Assembly (NCBI GenBank): GCA_951213105.1
Contig: OX578150.1
Location: 22,502,522-22,566,521, forward strand
Length of the DNA: 64,000 nt
Source of the DNA: Amaurobius ferox
Taxonomy: Eukaryota > Arthropoda > Arachnida > Araneae > Amaurobiidae
Direction of reading: 5' to 3'
In this document: piece after piece, positions 47,220 to 58,798 of the stretch
Layout: each line of letters begins with the position of its first letter
Position numbering within the stretch: the stretch's first letter is position 1
The notes under the pieces: model-generated
The model's database searches: none
What the model saw: the letters and a program-made list of their open reading frames with translations, nothing else
What the model was told of the DNA's origin: nothing
Program-made: the position numbers and the translations under genes

Positions 47220-47634
47220 AGGGGGTAACAAAAGACTCACAGCAGTAAACGGGGGGTGGGAGGGGGCTAGGCGTATTTAAAAGTTGGTTTTTAATGTGTT
47301 TTTAAATTTTTTATTATTTTTGTTTATTTATTTTTCTGAATTTAAATCAATTTTCCTTCCCACTCTATCCAGGCTTGGGACTGGCAGTATTATTATTCCT
47401 GGCGTGTTTAAAAATTGTTTTTTTTATGTGTTTTTTAAATTTGTTTTAAATATTTTATTTGTTTTTTAAATTCCAATTTCTGTACAAATGAAATTTAATT
47501 TAATTTCTGTACGTATGAAAGGATTGTAAAGCATTTTCGGATGTATTTGTTCAAATTGTACGCTTGGAGGGCATTTCTAATTTGTTAATCTACTTTTACG
47601 TACTTAAGTTTTCTTTTCTTTCCTTCTAAATTTA
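47220..47634. other. MULE subterminal region
   Basis: T-rich on the plus strand, non-coding, and repeats ttttttatgtgttttt-like phrases. Nothing else is seen. Confidence 0.4.
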
Positions 47635-48880
47635 GGCATCTTCTGTCAATTACATAATCGTAGTATTCCGCTTCTTTCTATAAAGCTGTGACTACTTTCG
47701 AAAAGTTTGGCTGTGGTCTGTTCATTATCGAGTTAAGTTTAAAATGCCATCCTTCTACGACTTTATTGGTTCAGTGACGAGCATTAAAACAGTTCCATGT
47801 TTCTATTGCGAAAGTGGTGTTTTCCATCCATTGAGAAACAAAATAATCGTAAAACTTCTGCAGAGAAAGATCTGAAGGTGTTTTTTCTGGAATACACAGC
47901 CATCCTTCCTCAATATCATCTACTGGTAAATACGCAAGCGCTGCGCACATTCTTATATGGAGACGAATTTTCTCGTTTTCAGCATACTGATGAATCAGCC
48001 CAAATTCTTGCACTTTACGCCATAAATATTGGGTAAAATGAAAATGACAGCCATTAATGACTGCATTTGGACATATATTTCGCATTGCCAAAACTGCTCC
48101 TTCTTCCAAGTCAATTTTTATTTCGTCGGGTTTCTAGTTTGGAATCTTCTCCACAAGAGCAAAAACAGGAATTATATTAGTTTCTTCTTTTGAGCTTCCA
48201 ATGTCCACATGAATAGTGAAAATCAGTTTGAACTGTTGGGAACAACTTTTAAAGGTGCCATCTACAAAGCACTGTGAATTCTCAGCTAGAGTGTCTTTTC
48301 CTTTTTGAGTAGCAAAGATGACAATTCTCCCACCCTTTCGTCATCAGCTAAAAGAAAATTCTTAGCACCATCTTTAACGGCCAACAATCTTTCAGATAGT
48401 ACAATATTCTTAACGTTTTTCGGCTCCACTTGGAATCCTTGTTCTTTTCTTCTAATACGATTTAAAGTATGCTTAGCGGATGTATACGCGGGAATTTCTG
48501 TCACAAACTCATATCCTTTGTTTAAAATGCTACCGATTTCTTCTTTATATATTGATAGTACTGCGGTATCTTCTTCTCTGGCTCTTTTTTTTTAGCTCTG
48601 TGAAGACAACTTTTCACATGTGTTGCCGCCAAATCAGGCTTACATACGTGTAAAGGTTCTTTCATTACATCATCTTCCTTACCCTTAGTTAAAATCCGTC
48701 CTTTGCAATTCTCACTTCTTTCTTTTCTACATAGCCACAAGATCGTCCCACATTTATTACTTTCCTTATATACATAATGTATAAGGAAAGTATTGTGACG
48801 CGGTCGAAAATTCGAATTCGAGTTTTCGACGGAAGAGCACGTTTCAAGCATCCCTGATCACGAATCGAACATTTTTGAGG

Positions 48881-48929
<49 letters not shown>

Positions 48930-49795
48930 GAAACGATAACAGACGAAAGAATGGAGCGATTCAAGAAATTTGGTACAAAAATCACAATCTATGAATACTG
49001 GAAGCCTATTTATTTTAAAACACAATCGAATGTTCAGAACCCCCCCTAAATTTTCGAGTGAAATTTTGAAAAAATCATCAAAAAATCAAAACCTCTAATA
49101 AAGTTGCGCAAATAGACATTTCTTATGTCATTTTTCCTTAGAAAATGATTGACATAAACTTTAGAACGCTAGCATGAACCGTTCTCGAGATATTGCACAT
49201 TCCTCAATAAATTTATCAAAAAAATCCCATAAATAAAAAAATATATATTAATTGTTGAGAAACATGTTTACTTTTTATATGTAATATCATGCGATAAATT
49301 GGGTGACATCATTCTCATGGATCTAACTCGTTCCATTCACGAGAAAAGATACTTTGAGTAATACTTTTGTATTTGAACGCACAATAGTCATTTATCTGCT
49401 CTAAGAATAACTTATTTCTCCGCCCATAACGCTTGCCGAGGTTTTGGCGATGAATTTAGTGGAATGTCGCCAACTTGGCGACATTTTTAAACGTTGCCAA
49501 GTTAACGAAAATCTCGCCGAAGGGATAAATATGACGCTAAATCGATGAAAATGACGACTCATTGAAGAAAATTCAATATCTTGGAAAGAGTATAAGTATC
49601 TACTATAAGAATAACATTTTTTTAACTGTGAAAGTAGTAAATTCATTGCATTATATAAGGAAAGTCATGTGTTGCCTACATCAGATTTTCTTGTCTATGG
49701 ATCCGATATTCATCGTCTTTATATAAAGCACATGGCTTTCCGTGATTCGTTTCAATTATTGTCTTCCATTACGATTCGAAATTGTCAAAACGACT
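47635..49795 (-). pseudogene. MULE transposase pseudogene with FLYWCH zinc finger
   Basis: Read on the minus strand. A FLYWCH-like finger is split by the insertion at 48759-49690 (YKDDEYRIH before it, GTILWLCRKERSENCKGRI after it). A linker with AYTSAKHTLNRIRRK (48286-48504) follows. The MULE core has VDGTFK near 48258 (first catalytic Asp), IDLEEGAVLAM near 48105 (second) and GCHFHFTQYLW near 48045. C-terminal similarity continues to about 47635 past in-frame stops. Stops at about 48505, 48135 and 47770 and the insertion make it non-functional. Confidence 0.8.
48759..49690 (-). mobile_element. Hairpin-ended repeat, family 2, inside the MULE gene
   Basis: A complete copy. On the minus strand it starts at gaaaatctgatgtaggcaac and ends with the hairpin ctttccttatacattatg...ataaggaaagt at 48759. 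The interrupted reading frame defines its borders. Joining the flanks restores the finger in frame, and no target duplication is visible. A (GT)n(GA)n microsatellite lies at 48882-48928. Confidence 0.75.
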
Positions 49796-50539
49796 AAATC
49801 GAACTGCAAATGCTGTTCCATGTTCCACAACTGCTCACTGCCAAGCTGTTTGCGTATGCTCGATAAATGCCTCGAAATTGATTGGCTCAAGAAATGCATT
49901 ATACCCCGGTTTTTGTGACTGTTTGTGGGTCTTTTGTTCCCCCCTCAATTTAGAATTCGGTCGGTTTTGCAACGATTTTTCAATCGGTCGGGAATGCACC
50001 GGTCGGGTTTGCTACTGCTCCTTCATATTATATCGGCACCTATGTTGATCCCTTCACGAGCGAAACAATGAACTTTCTCCAACAGTGCATGCATATCTTG
50101 CATATATTTATCAGACGATGGAGGGGCATGACATGGTCGTCCAAACAGGTCACATGGTAGTTGCAATTAAGCATGTCCGGTCGATTCGTGGCCTGCGCTT
50201 TTGCAAGCCAGCAGGAACAAAGGTAGATGACGGTTCAAATCTTGCTGGTTTCTTGATACGAATATGGAAACATGATTATTAAGTATCGTTCTGTTGAATC
50301 TTTCTACCATGCTTTCCTATTAAGGATGTCGTATTCTTGAAGTCGCTGAATAATCCATAAATTATATTTTTAAATGTGCTCTACTATAAGCGGTTGTAGA
50401 ATAACAAAAGGTGGCTTTTTTATTTCCGCAGCGCATCTACACATAAGTTTTATAGCAGCAGTACATGAGAATTTGTTCTTAAGTTATCTTCTCTGTACCT
50501 CATAGACATTCATAATCACAAGTGGACATATTTTCAAAA

Positions 50540-50723
50540 GTAAGCAAAATGGATTAAGGTGGTCTTAATACATGCTTATTCACAAAAATCCAGAATTTTA
50601 AAATTGTTTGGAAACAATACTTCTATAAAACAATATGAAAATGTATCATATTTAGCTTTTGTACAAATATTATGATTTTCTATTATCGCACAATTATCTA
50701 ATGATCTCTTACTTATTTTACAG
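50540..50723 (+). other. Leader intron of the truncated paralogue
   Basis: Donor caaaa|gtaagc at 50540 and acceptor tattttacag ending at 50723. Both match copy 1. The intron is 184 bp. Confidence 0.6.
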
Positions 50724-50810
50724 GTCGTTAATCCGAGGAACTCTTGACAGATTTTACGAGAAATTTAAATATATAATAATTTCTGCCGGAACAAGACAGA
50801 TCAACTCAGA

Positions 50811-52271
50811 ATGAGTTCAAGCACGATGGATATTTCTGAGAAGTTGGTAGAAGGCTATGTAAAGGGCCCGCCCTCTTGCCAAGAGCAAACCATTACGAAG
50901 TTAGCCATTCATTTATGTCAACATATTGAACTAAAAAAATTCATCATATTTCAGACGGAACAGTTACAAATGCATAAATATAATATTGAGAAAATTAGGT
51001 GGGACGAATCTATTGAAAATGTATCTATTAATTTGTGCAAAGGACTCTCTCTTCCTCAGACATTGAAGAACCGATTGATTGTTCGAATTCGGTCAATAGC
51101 CTTGCAGTTGTGTTGTTGGAACTTGCAACACGTCAGGATAGGTCTTTCTCCACTTTTCGCAGACAGTCTTTTGACTATTTCAGATTGGACAGCAAAAATG
51201 AAATTGGATGAAATTAAAATTGCAAAACGCTTAGTCCAAGACGAAAGAATCCCAGTTTGCCAACGTTTTAAAATAGCATGTTTACAGTGCTTGGGATCCT
51301 TTATTTCTTCCTTATGGGATGAAATTTCAACTGATGAACTTGAAGATTTACTTCATTGCGAAGAATCTGAATTAGTTCAAGTGTGGTCTTGTGAGTTAGC
51401 TAGGAAAGTAGAAGACTTCATTCCTCCGAGTGAGAATTCATTATTGTTTTTAGTGCACTACGGAATAGAGGAAGGATCAAGATCAACTGTGTTTCGTTGT
51501 TGGAGTGAATTGGGTATGAGTTTAAGGCAGGCAATCCTTATAGATTCTGCTATGTTTGCAGTGTCAAAAATCTATGGAATTGAAGGGAATTGTTTGATGT
51601 ATTCAAAAAAATTGTTAACATCACCGGTACCTTACCTTGATATTTTGTTCTTTCTGTTAACGCAGATGCGTGAAGAACAAAGGGTTTCATTTTTCCAGGA
51701 AGCTCTACAAGACACCTATCGAAACATACTTACATGCTTTCTACAATGGCCGTACTTGGATCTTTTGCTTCCTATTATTAAAGAGTTGTGGAGCATTTTG
51801 CCTGAACAAAAATACCTAGATCTTTTATTATCCATAGCATACAACTATTCCGATGAATGTAGTTCCAGATATGGTTATTTGGATTATGATTATGGAGATT
51901 TAATGGTAGAGCTATTGAAAGAAACACCTCATTATTTCAAGCGTTATGTATTTGGTGATAATTATTATAGAGATACAATTACCAGTGGAAAAACGGATTT
52001 ATTAAACGCTATGATCAGCAAGGATATTATTGAGTTCCGAAATATAAGAATATTTGAACATATTTGGCAACATCTTACACTCGAAGAGAAACAATCATTT
52101 TTAAGATCGAAATACGGAGAATCATTTTGTTGCTCTTTGGTTCTGAGCGAACATTGGGGTCTACTTAACTCCATATTAAGAAAATGTTTGCATGAAGATG
52201 ATATACCCATGTATAAAAAGCAAATTTTGAGGTCTGAATCAGAAAAAGATTTATACTTTGACAAAGATTGA
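50811..52271 (+). CDS. Truncated paralogue of the 778-residue protein, 486 residues
   Basis: Aligns with residues 1-482 of the protein at 24834 over almost its full length, with a one-residue and a two-residue insertion. After LRSESEKDLYF it ends in three unrelated residues and a stop, because an internal deletion removed the C-terminal repeat region. No stop interrupts the 486 codons. AATAAA is at 52674-52679. It may make a short protein made only of the N-terminal domain, or be a young pseudogene. In 160 aligned codons I compared (25081-25440 and 25501-25620 of copy 1) about 30 codons change the amino acid and 9 are silent, close to what no selection would give. Confidence 0.55.
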   Translation: MSSSTMDISEKLVEGYVKGPPSCQEQTITKLAIHLCQHIELKKFIIFQTEQLQMHKYNIEKIRWDESIENVSINLCKGLSLPQTLKNRLIVRIRSIALQLCCWNLQHVRIGLSPLFADSLLTISDWTAKMKLDEIKIAKRLVQDERIPVCQRFKIACLQCLGSFISSLWDEISTDELEDLLHCEESELVQVWSCELARKVEDFIPPSENSLLFLVHYGIEEGSRSTVFRCWSELGMSLRQAILIDSAMFAVSKIYGIEGNCLMYSKKLLTSPVPYLDILFFLLTQMREEQRVSFFQEALQDTYRNILTCFLQWPYLDLLLPIIKELWSILPEQKYLDLLLSIAYNYSDECSSRYGYLDYDYGDLMVELLKETPHYFKRYVFGDNYYRDTITSGKTDLLNAMISKDIIEFRNIRIFEHIWQHLTLEEKQSFLRSKYGESFCCSLVLSEHWGLLNSILRKCLHEDDIPMYKKQILRSESEKDLYFDKD

Positions 52272-52470
52272 AAAGATTTATACTTTATTTTCAGACATTG
52301 TACGACAATGGCTTGCGGTTGTTTTGAGATAAAGCTTAGCAGATGAAGAAACTCTGATGACTTTCAATACGTATCTTAGGGAATTCTATTTCTTCTCTAA
52401 TGAGGAAGGTCGACAGCTGTACAGCAGAACTGGGAAAAATTGATAAATGAGACTTTCTGAACTGTCAATA
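52272..52470 (+). pseudogene. Frame-broken C-terminal remnant of the paralogue
   Basis: From attttcagac (52287) onward the sequence matches 26951-27170 of copy 1 with frameshifts and stops, so the last about 60 codons are not translatable. Confidence 0.7.
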
Positions 52471-52839
52471 GAACACGATTTATAAGTGCGAAATGGAGAA
52501 TATCTCAACCAAAAAATAATATTTTTCTTGTAAATGCAAAACGGAAAATATCCCAAATAAGATATACTTTTCTTAAAAGGAAGTTCTTGATTTCTTAACA
52601 TATTGATGTCTACCTAAACCAATGTTCTTCTGCTTTTCCTTTACAGAGCAATTATTGAAATATTATAGCATTCAATAAAATATATTTTGTACAATTCATA
52701 TTAATTTTTCACATTATATTTTCAGTTTTTACTAGTATCTATATATTCGAGATTTCTATGAAGTCCCCATTTTTTGATATCTTAAAGTCACCTTTGTCCA
52801 ATAAGAGTTCTAAAAGTTACAGTTCTTTATTTTATTCGC

Positions 52840-53350
52840 TATACAAATTACACTGAATTTGCACTTTTAATTCAAATTCGTTTTCATTTGGTAACTGAAC
52901 GTATTTTTAAAGGCCGCGTAGCACAAATTCAGAAATATCTCGAGAACGTCTAGATCTCGAGAAATGGAGTTAGTCATATTCCCTTCATCTTCAAAAATTA
53001 CGTATATAATAAGTATTTAATTGCTACATTTGAGCCAACGTAGACTTTTACTTTAGATTTTGGCGAATTTTCCGGATCATTTTGCAAAAATACAGGTTCT
53101 TTTATCCCGAATCCTGAAAAAAATTTAATCATCACCAGGGTGACTATAAAATTTTATGAAATTTGGTTCTATAGGTTTTGAATTAGAGTGGATACATTAC
53201 ATTGCACAGACAAAAAAACACACGCGCAGCTAAAAATAGTTTCTCGTGTTCTGTACTGCTCGTAACTTGTAGATCTGTTAAAAACCGGATTGCGATTTTC
53301 GACATGATTCCAATATTTCCCTATAGTTTACCATTTATTGTATGGTAAGT
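52840..53350 (+). mobile_element. Hairpin-ended repeat, family 1, 5'-truncated
   Basis: Begins in the body (gaatttgcacttttaattca) and ends in the hairpin near 53318-53350. The equivalent in copy 1 (27545-27760) is shorter and has lost this 3' part. Confidence 0.6.
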
Positions 53351-53509
53351 AAAACAGCAAACAGCTGCATTAAAATACAAAACTATTACCCAAAGCTTTT
53401 TCTCTTGTAAATGGAACGAAATAGATCCGCAAAAATGTTAAACAATTTATAAGAATATTGCATATGGCAAGTGGGCATGCTTCACATTAGTTAATACTTG
53501 TTTAATTTC

Positions 53510-53835
53510 ATGTAATTTTTTCAATAAACTTATTTGAAAAATTCGTAATATCCCGAAAACAGTGCGTGCTAGCGTTCTCAAATTTGTCACTCGTTTTCTA
53601 ATGACAATTTCCATAAGAAATGATAATTAAGCATCATTATAGAAGAGTGATTTTTTCAAAATTTCATTCTCAAATTCGGTATCTTTAGAAGATTTGATTG
53701 CGTTTTTAAAAAGTTGGGTTCCAGCATTCACTGTTGTAATATTTGTACCAAATTTCGTTCGAAACGCTCCATTCGTTCGTAATATGTCGTATCTACAGGT
53801 TCCTGTCACACACACGTCAGTTCTGTTATCTTGGG
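53510..53835 (+). mobile_element. Family 2 fragment
   Basis: Shares attcgtaatatcccgaaaac, the cattcactgttgtaat region and gtaccaaatttcgttcg with 61430-61690. Ends are absent. Confidence 0.5.
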
Positions 53836-54055
53836 ACCCCACCAATTTATTTACAGTGATACCTGTCCTGGCGATTAAATCCCGATTACAATGCTTATCT
53901 TATCATTCCCCCAAGTTTTGATCTAATTTGGTGCAATTAATTAATATTGGAATGTTTATCATGCAGACTCCGAATTTTAATGGAATTTTATTTTAAAATT
54001 TAAGCAAATTTTATGATAAAATTATCAAAACTATATGACTCGATTACCACACAAA

Positions 54056-54512
54056 AAATCTGATGTGGGCAGCACATGACTTTCTCTACAAACTTAAATT
54101 TATCTCTTTATTTTTTTAATAATTCATTAAATTCAAGTTAATTGCACAAAATAACACTAATTTTGCCCTTTTAATTAAATTTCCGTTTTTATTTGTTATC
54201 TAGCATGAAAAAACTATGTCTCAGACATAACACTTAGTCTCAGAATAATTGCTCTTATTCTTATTATCTTCAAAATTTACGCATAGAATAAGCATTTAAT
54301 TGATGCAGTTGAGCATACATTTTGAAATTTAGTCAATTAGTTTGAGTTAGAATCGGAACATACGTTGTACAGACAGACATATGCACTTACGTCACGCGAA
54401 AAATAGTTTTTTCGTGTTCATAGGTCTCAAACCTTGTATATCCTTCGAAAACATGAGTTGCGATTTTTGACACGATATTCTCTCCCTATACATTAACATG
54501 TATTGAAGGGAA
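54056..54512 (+). mobile_element. Hairpin-ended repeat, family 1, short form
   Basis: Counterpart of 28286-28732, with the TCTGATGTGGGCAGCACATG start and the terminal hairpin. Confidence 0.7.
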
Positions 54513-54640
54513 AGTAAAAAGATACATTTCAAATCTCATAACGAGATCTCATAATATTTGGAAGATTGGAATTGCTTGCTCTCTCAAATGCTCCACACCA
54601 TCTTGGGCCAGATGAGTGGTCTGGGCATTCAACATCAACA

Positions 54641-54646
54641 CCCATA
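54641..54646. other. Empty site of the foldback element
   Basis: caacacccatataccac here has a single cccata. The flanks match 28861-28868 on the left and 37074 onward on the right. This is the pre-insertion target (or a perfectly restored one). Confidence 0.9.
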
Positions 54647-56534
54647 TACCACACAAAATTCATTCATTAAAATATATGTAATTTAAATGTATGAAAGGCG
54701 ACATACCAAATTTGGACTTCTAATTTCTGCGGTTCTTGATTTATTCATCAAGATCGAGTACATTTCTACAAAGGGGCCAGAACGGGTTATCTCAATATGG
54801 TTCAAAATCCCAAGAATTAAAATATACTATAAAGAATCGTGGCATACCAAATTTGGACTTCCTATCTGCTTCGATTGTAGTTAATCTCCCAAAATAAGTA
54901 CATTCCTAGGGTGAGCCCAGGACAGGTTAGTCGAATAAGATTGAAATAATAATAATAAAAACTAGTTCAATTTTCAACTTCACTTATTATCACATGTTAT
55001 GACAACCTAAATGAAAATTCTCAATTGAAAGTCTTACATTTTAATATTTTGAATTAATTTTTTTTTTAATTTCAGTCTGGGAGATCAGTGAATTGTAACA
55101 TACTCATTTGTTACCATACTCTTAATGTACATATTTTAAAACTTCTAAAATGCTGTTGAATTCTACCCTTAAGTTCTTGAAGTATAGATATTTAAAGTTT
55201 CAAAATTTCGATTTCTGAGCATGCAGCCGGCCATCTGCAACGATCGTCAGACTCATAAATCCTTTAATGGGACCTAAACGCCTATCATTTGACCTCAATT
55301 TCTTCAATGATTCTTCGATGAGATGAGTAGATGTCAATTTTAGCCTATTTCAAAAATACGACAAGGGCGAAGGAGAATGCCAGACTCACGTTGGAATTAC
55401 GAAGTTCTACCACATGCAAAGTCAATTACAACATACTATTTTTTTCACATAATCGCAATGTACATATTTTAAAATATATTTTAAAAATTTGTTGAATTCT
55501 ACCCGTAAATTTTTTAAGTCTAGATGCTTAAAATTTCAAAATTTTGGCTTTTGAGGCATCTGACATGCAGCCTGCCACCTGTAACGACTGCCAGACTCAT
55601 AAATACGTTAACTGGAACTAAAAACCTATCATTTGGTGACGATTTCGTCCATTTACTCGATGAGGTATGTAGATGTCAATTTTAGCCTATTTCAAAAATA
55701 CGAGGGAGATTGCCAGACTCATGGATCTCGGTTGACACTACGAAGTTCTACCACATGCAAAGCTTAAACCTTTTGTACTCGATGGGTTGGTAAAATTTTT
55801 ATTGGATCTCCGACTTGTTGGGAACTTCGAAAATGTTTTACATGTTGTCATCCGGGAGAGCGCAAAATGTACAATTCAAAGGTTGTGTTGTGGATAAATG
55901 TTTTGAATATGAAAGAATTAAATTAATTGCATTATATAGGGAAAGTCATGTGCTGCATGCATCAGATTTTCTATTTTATTGGCTAACGTAATTTTCATTT
56001 ATTTATCCATTACTTTTTGTCTTTTCGGACTTTCCAGACGGACCGCCCCTCCGAACATAATATTTGAGTATTCGACAACAGTATGAAATTTGATGCCTAC
56101 TCTCCATACATGCCTATCCATAGATCCAAGCACTTTTGACCAGAAATGAATGGATACAAGCTTCTAATGGAAGTTTTCCAAAGCCTCCACAAGGCCCAAG
56201 TGATATAGAAGTGGCTCAAGTGATATAAATTTTGTATTCTGGTATATGTCAAGGAAAAAATTTCACTCAAAAATTAAGAGGGTTCTTAACATTCGATTGT
56301 GTTTAAAAACAATAGGCTTCCAGTGTTCACGGATTGTAATTTTTGTACCAAATTTCATTCGAATCGTTCCATTCGTTCGTGAGATATCACGAACGAATGT
56401 GTGTGTATATCGGTGTGTGTATCGTGATCAGGGATGCTTGAAACGTGCTCTTTCGTCGAAAACTCGAATTCGAATTTTCGACTCCGTCTCAATACTTTCC
56501 TTATACTTTATACTATGCATATAAGAAAAGTAAT

Positions 56535-57815
56535 ACATAAAATTTTTATTATTTATCCAAATGATCACAATTATAGCATGTTACTCTTTATTTTAAAGAG
56601 TTGAAAATTTTTTTCGATTATTATCAAATTTGACTATGTACCCCTTCAAGAGGAGGGAGCAACTTTCCCCTCCCCGAGGGGCATAGTGACGTCACGAACA
56701 CAAACAGATTTATATGTTTCACTACAAGGATCGAAACAGTTAAGTTTCAGGATCATTGAGCTATAACTAAACCCTTTTGTGCATAATTATGATAAATTTC
56801 GTCATATGCGGCCAGGTCAAAAAAAAATATAATAGTTCGGATAAATGTTGAAGTTTTTTCTCAAAGTTTCAAACAATGCATCTAGGTCCAGATTTTTCAT
56901 TAACTAGTCGAGAAGTTTCGTGAAAATCCATAATTATTTTTGGCATCTACCGTGTACACGAGAAATCGATGGCAGAAGGATAGACACCATTCTAAAGGTA
57001 ATTAACGTTCTAAACGTGTTCAAGAGGCCTAAAACATATATTGGCATCATGATTCTGAAACCGAAAATTTTCGTGAAAACAATACTTTTCTATACTATGA
57101 AGTAAAAATTTGAAAAATCTGTATAGTTGGTCGAAATGACCACGATTGTAGCATGTTACCCTTCACCCTTCATTTTAAAGAGCCCAAAAAATATTTCTGT
57201 TGATATCAAGTTTGACAATGTGCTACTTTGGGGGAAGGGAGGGAATTTCCCCTCCCTCTTTTATTCCTGGGAGTTGGCGTATGAAGGTGGTGGTGTGTAC
57301 TACTCGAGTTGAAATAGCTAGCGTAGTGAAATCTGGGATTAATTAGTTCTTGGAGTTGGTGAGCGTCATCGAGCAGGCGTGAAGCCCTCTAATGCTTAGA
57401 ATAGAAAATACATACAGTGTAGTTCAGAGAAGATAAATAACTTTTCAAGAAATGAATAAATCGAAGGACCACTTACACAAATTTATGCTCCAAACCTTTG
57501 GGTGAGTCGTCTGGGTTGGGACATTTAGTAAAACGAGGAAAGGATTTCTTAAAACCTTCTTCTATATCATTAACATAAGGATCTACATCATTAATATAGA
57601 GTAGGTCATGCTTTGTCAACGTCAGATTTTTTTAGAAACGAAAAGAGTATTACTAGGTAATAGGTATTCGTTTGACTCAATATAAAGAGAGGAATATTTA
57701 TATATATATAAATGCTTTTCATGGAATTGAAAAAAAAAAAAAGAATTCTGCAATTCAAAACTTTTCTACACAACCAGCTCAGCCCGTGCGCTTGGTGTGT
57801 TATGCCCTGTTTGTT
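56535..57815 (+). repeat. Repeat module 3 in duplication A copy 2
   Basis: Counterpart of 39835-41090, also a tandem dimer. It contains gacgtcacgaacacaaacag. A family 1 element follows directly. Confidence 0.65.
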
Positions 57816-57824
57816 GTTACCTTT

Positions 57825-58798
57825 CAGCTATATTGGATATCGGCGATTTTCACTGGCCCTTTCGCAAAAAAGGCAGGTTCTTTTATCCCGAATCGTACAA
57901 CAATCTAATCAGCACCAGGGTGACTTATCTACCGATGCACAAGTGATTTATCTACCAAATTGTGTGAAATCTGGTCTATTTCTTTTTCAGCTAGAGCGGT
58001 TACAGGAAATTTTTACTGGTCGCAAAAAAGGCAGGTTCTTTTATACCGAATCGTACTACAAACTAATCAACACCAGTGTGACTTATCTACCGAAGCACAA
58101 GTGACTTATCTGTCAAATGTTGTGAAATGTGGTCTATTACTTTTTCAGCTAGAGCGGATGTCGGCGATTTTTACTGGTCCTTTCGCAAAAGAGGTAGGTT
58201 CTTTTTTCCCGAATCGTACCGAAATCTAATCACCACCAGGTTGATTTATCTACTGAAGCACAAGTGACGTGTCTACCAAATTTTTGAAATGTGGTCTATT
58301 ACGTTTTCAGATACAGGCAATTTTAACTGGCCCTTTCGCAAAAAAAGCAGGTTCTTTTATCCCGAATCGTACAAAATCTAATCAGCACCAGGGTGACTTA
58401 TCTACTGAAGCACAAGTGACTTATCTGCCAATGTTTGTGAAATGTGGTCTGTTATTTTTTCCGCTAGAGTGGATACAGGCGATTTAAACTGGCACTTTAG
58501 AAAAAAAAAAAGCATGTTTTTTTTAATTCCGAATCGTACCAAATTTTAATAAGCGCCAGGATCGCCCACAAAGGACTTACCTACCAAATTTTATGGAATG
58601 CGGTCAATTAGTTTTTCAGTTACAGTGGATACATACATTGCACAGACAGACACACACACACACACCGACGTCAAGCTAAAAATAACTGTTTCGTGTTTAA
58701 GATCTTAGAACGTGTAAATCCGTCGAAAACTCGAGTTGCGATATTCGACACGTCCCAATACTTTCCCTATACTTTACAATGTATTGTAGGGAAAGTAA
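57825..58798 (+). mobile_element. Hairpin-ended repeat, family 1, with five amplified internal units
   Basis: Units of about 160 bp start near 57825, 57988, 58146, 58308 and 58462. Each has a form of cagctagagcgg, actggtcctttcgcaaaaaa, ggcaggttcttttatcccg and aatcagcaccagg. Other copies have one to three. The element ends in the hairpin actttccctatactttacaa...gtagggaaagt at about 58760-58798. Its 5' end is missing. The overlapping frames of 72-130 codons are products of this repeat. Confidence 0.7.

Larger units (their letters stand above)
47160..50021 (-). mobile_element. MULE-type DNA transposon inserted in the Gypsy integrase
   Basis: A 9-bp target duplication, ttcatatt plus one changed base (47151-47159 and 50022-50030), as expected for Mutator-like elements. 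The ends are inverted copies sharing aacccgacc, atgaaaaatcgttgcaaaacc and the cctcaattt segment over about 80 bp. The 2.86-kb length includes a 932-bp insertion at 48759-49690. Confidence 0.85.
46875..50230 (-). pseudogene. Gypsy/Ty3 integrase C-terminal remnant, split by a MULE
   Basis: Two minus-strand pieces, 46940-47159 and 50022-50230. The downstream piece is the GPY/F chromatin-binding region, with MKTRYDAKAN and FQEGDKVWLFNP. The upstream piece carries LPLFLLACKS and LPCDLFGRP, typical of the end of the integrase core. Stops interrupt the upstream piece. The remnant ends exactly where duplication A copy 2 begins (about 50231), so the rest of the polyprotein (gag, protease, reverse transcriptase) was lost. 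Confidence 0.8.
50232..57800 (+). repeat. Segmental duplication A, copy 2
   Basis: Same order and strand as 24247-28874 plus 37074-41090, without the foldback element. It lacks about 670 bp of the gene and about 835 bp matching 37423-38256. The divergence is uneven along its length. Confidence 0.9.

Noticed and set aside
57712..58104. 130-codon frame and neighbours of 72-89 codons
   Set aside because: They lie in the amplified internal units of a hairpin-ended repeat and reflect the repeat period, not a gene.
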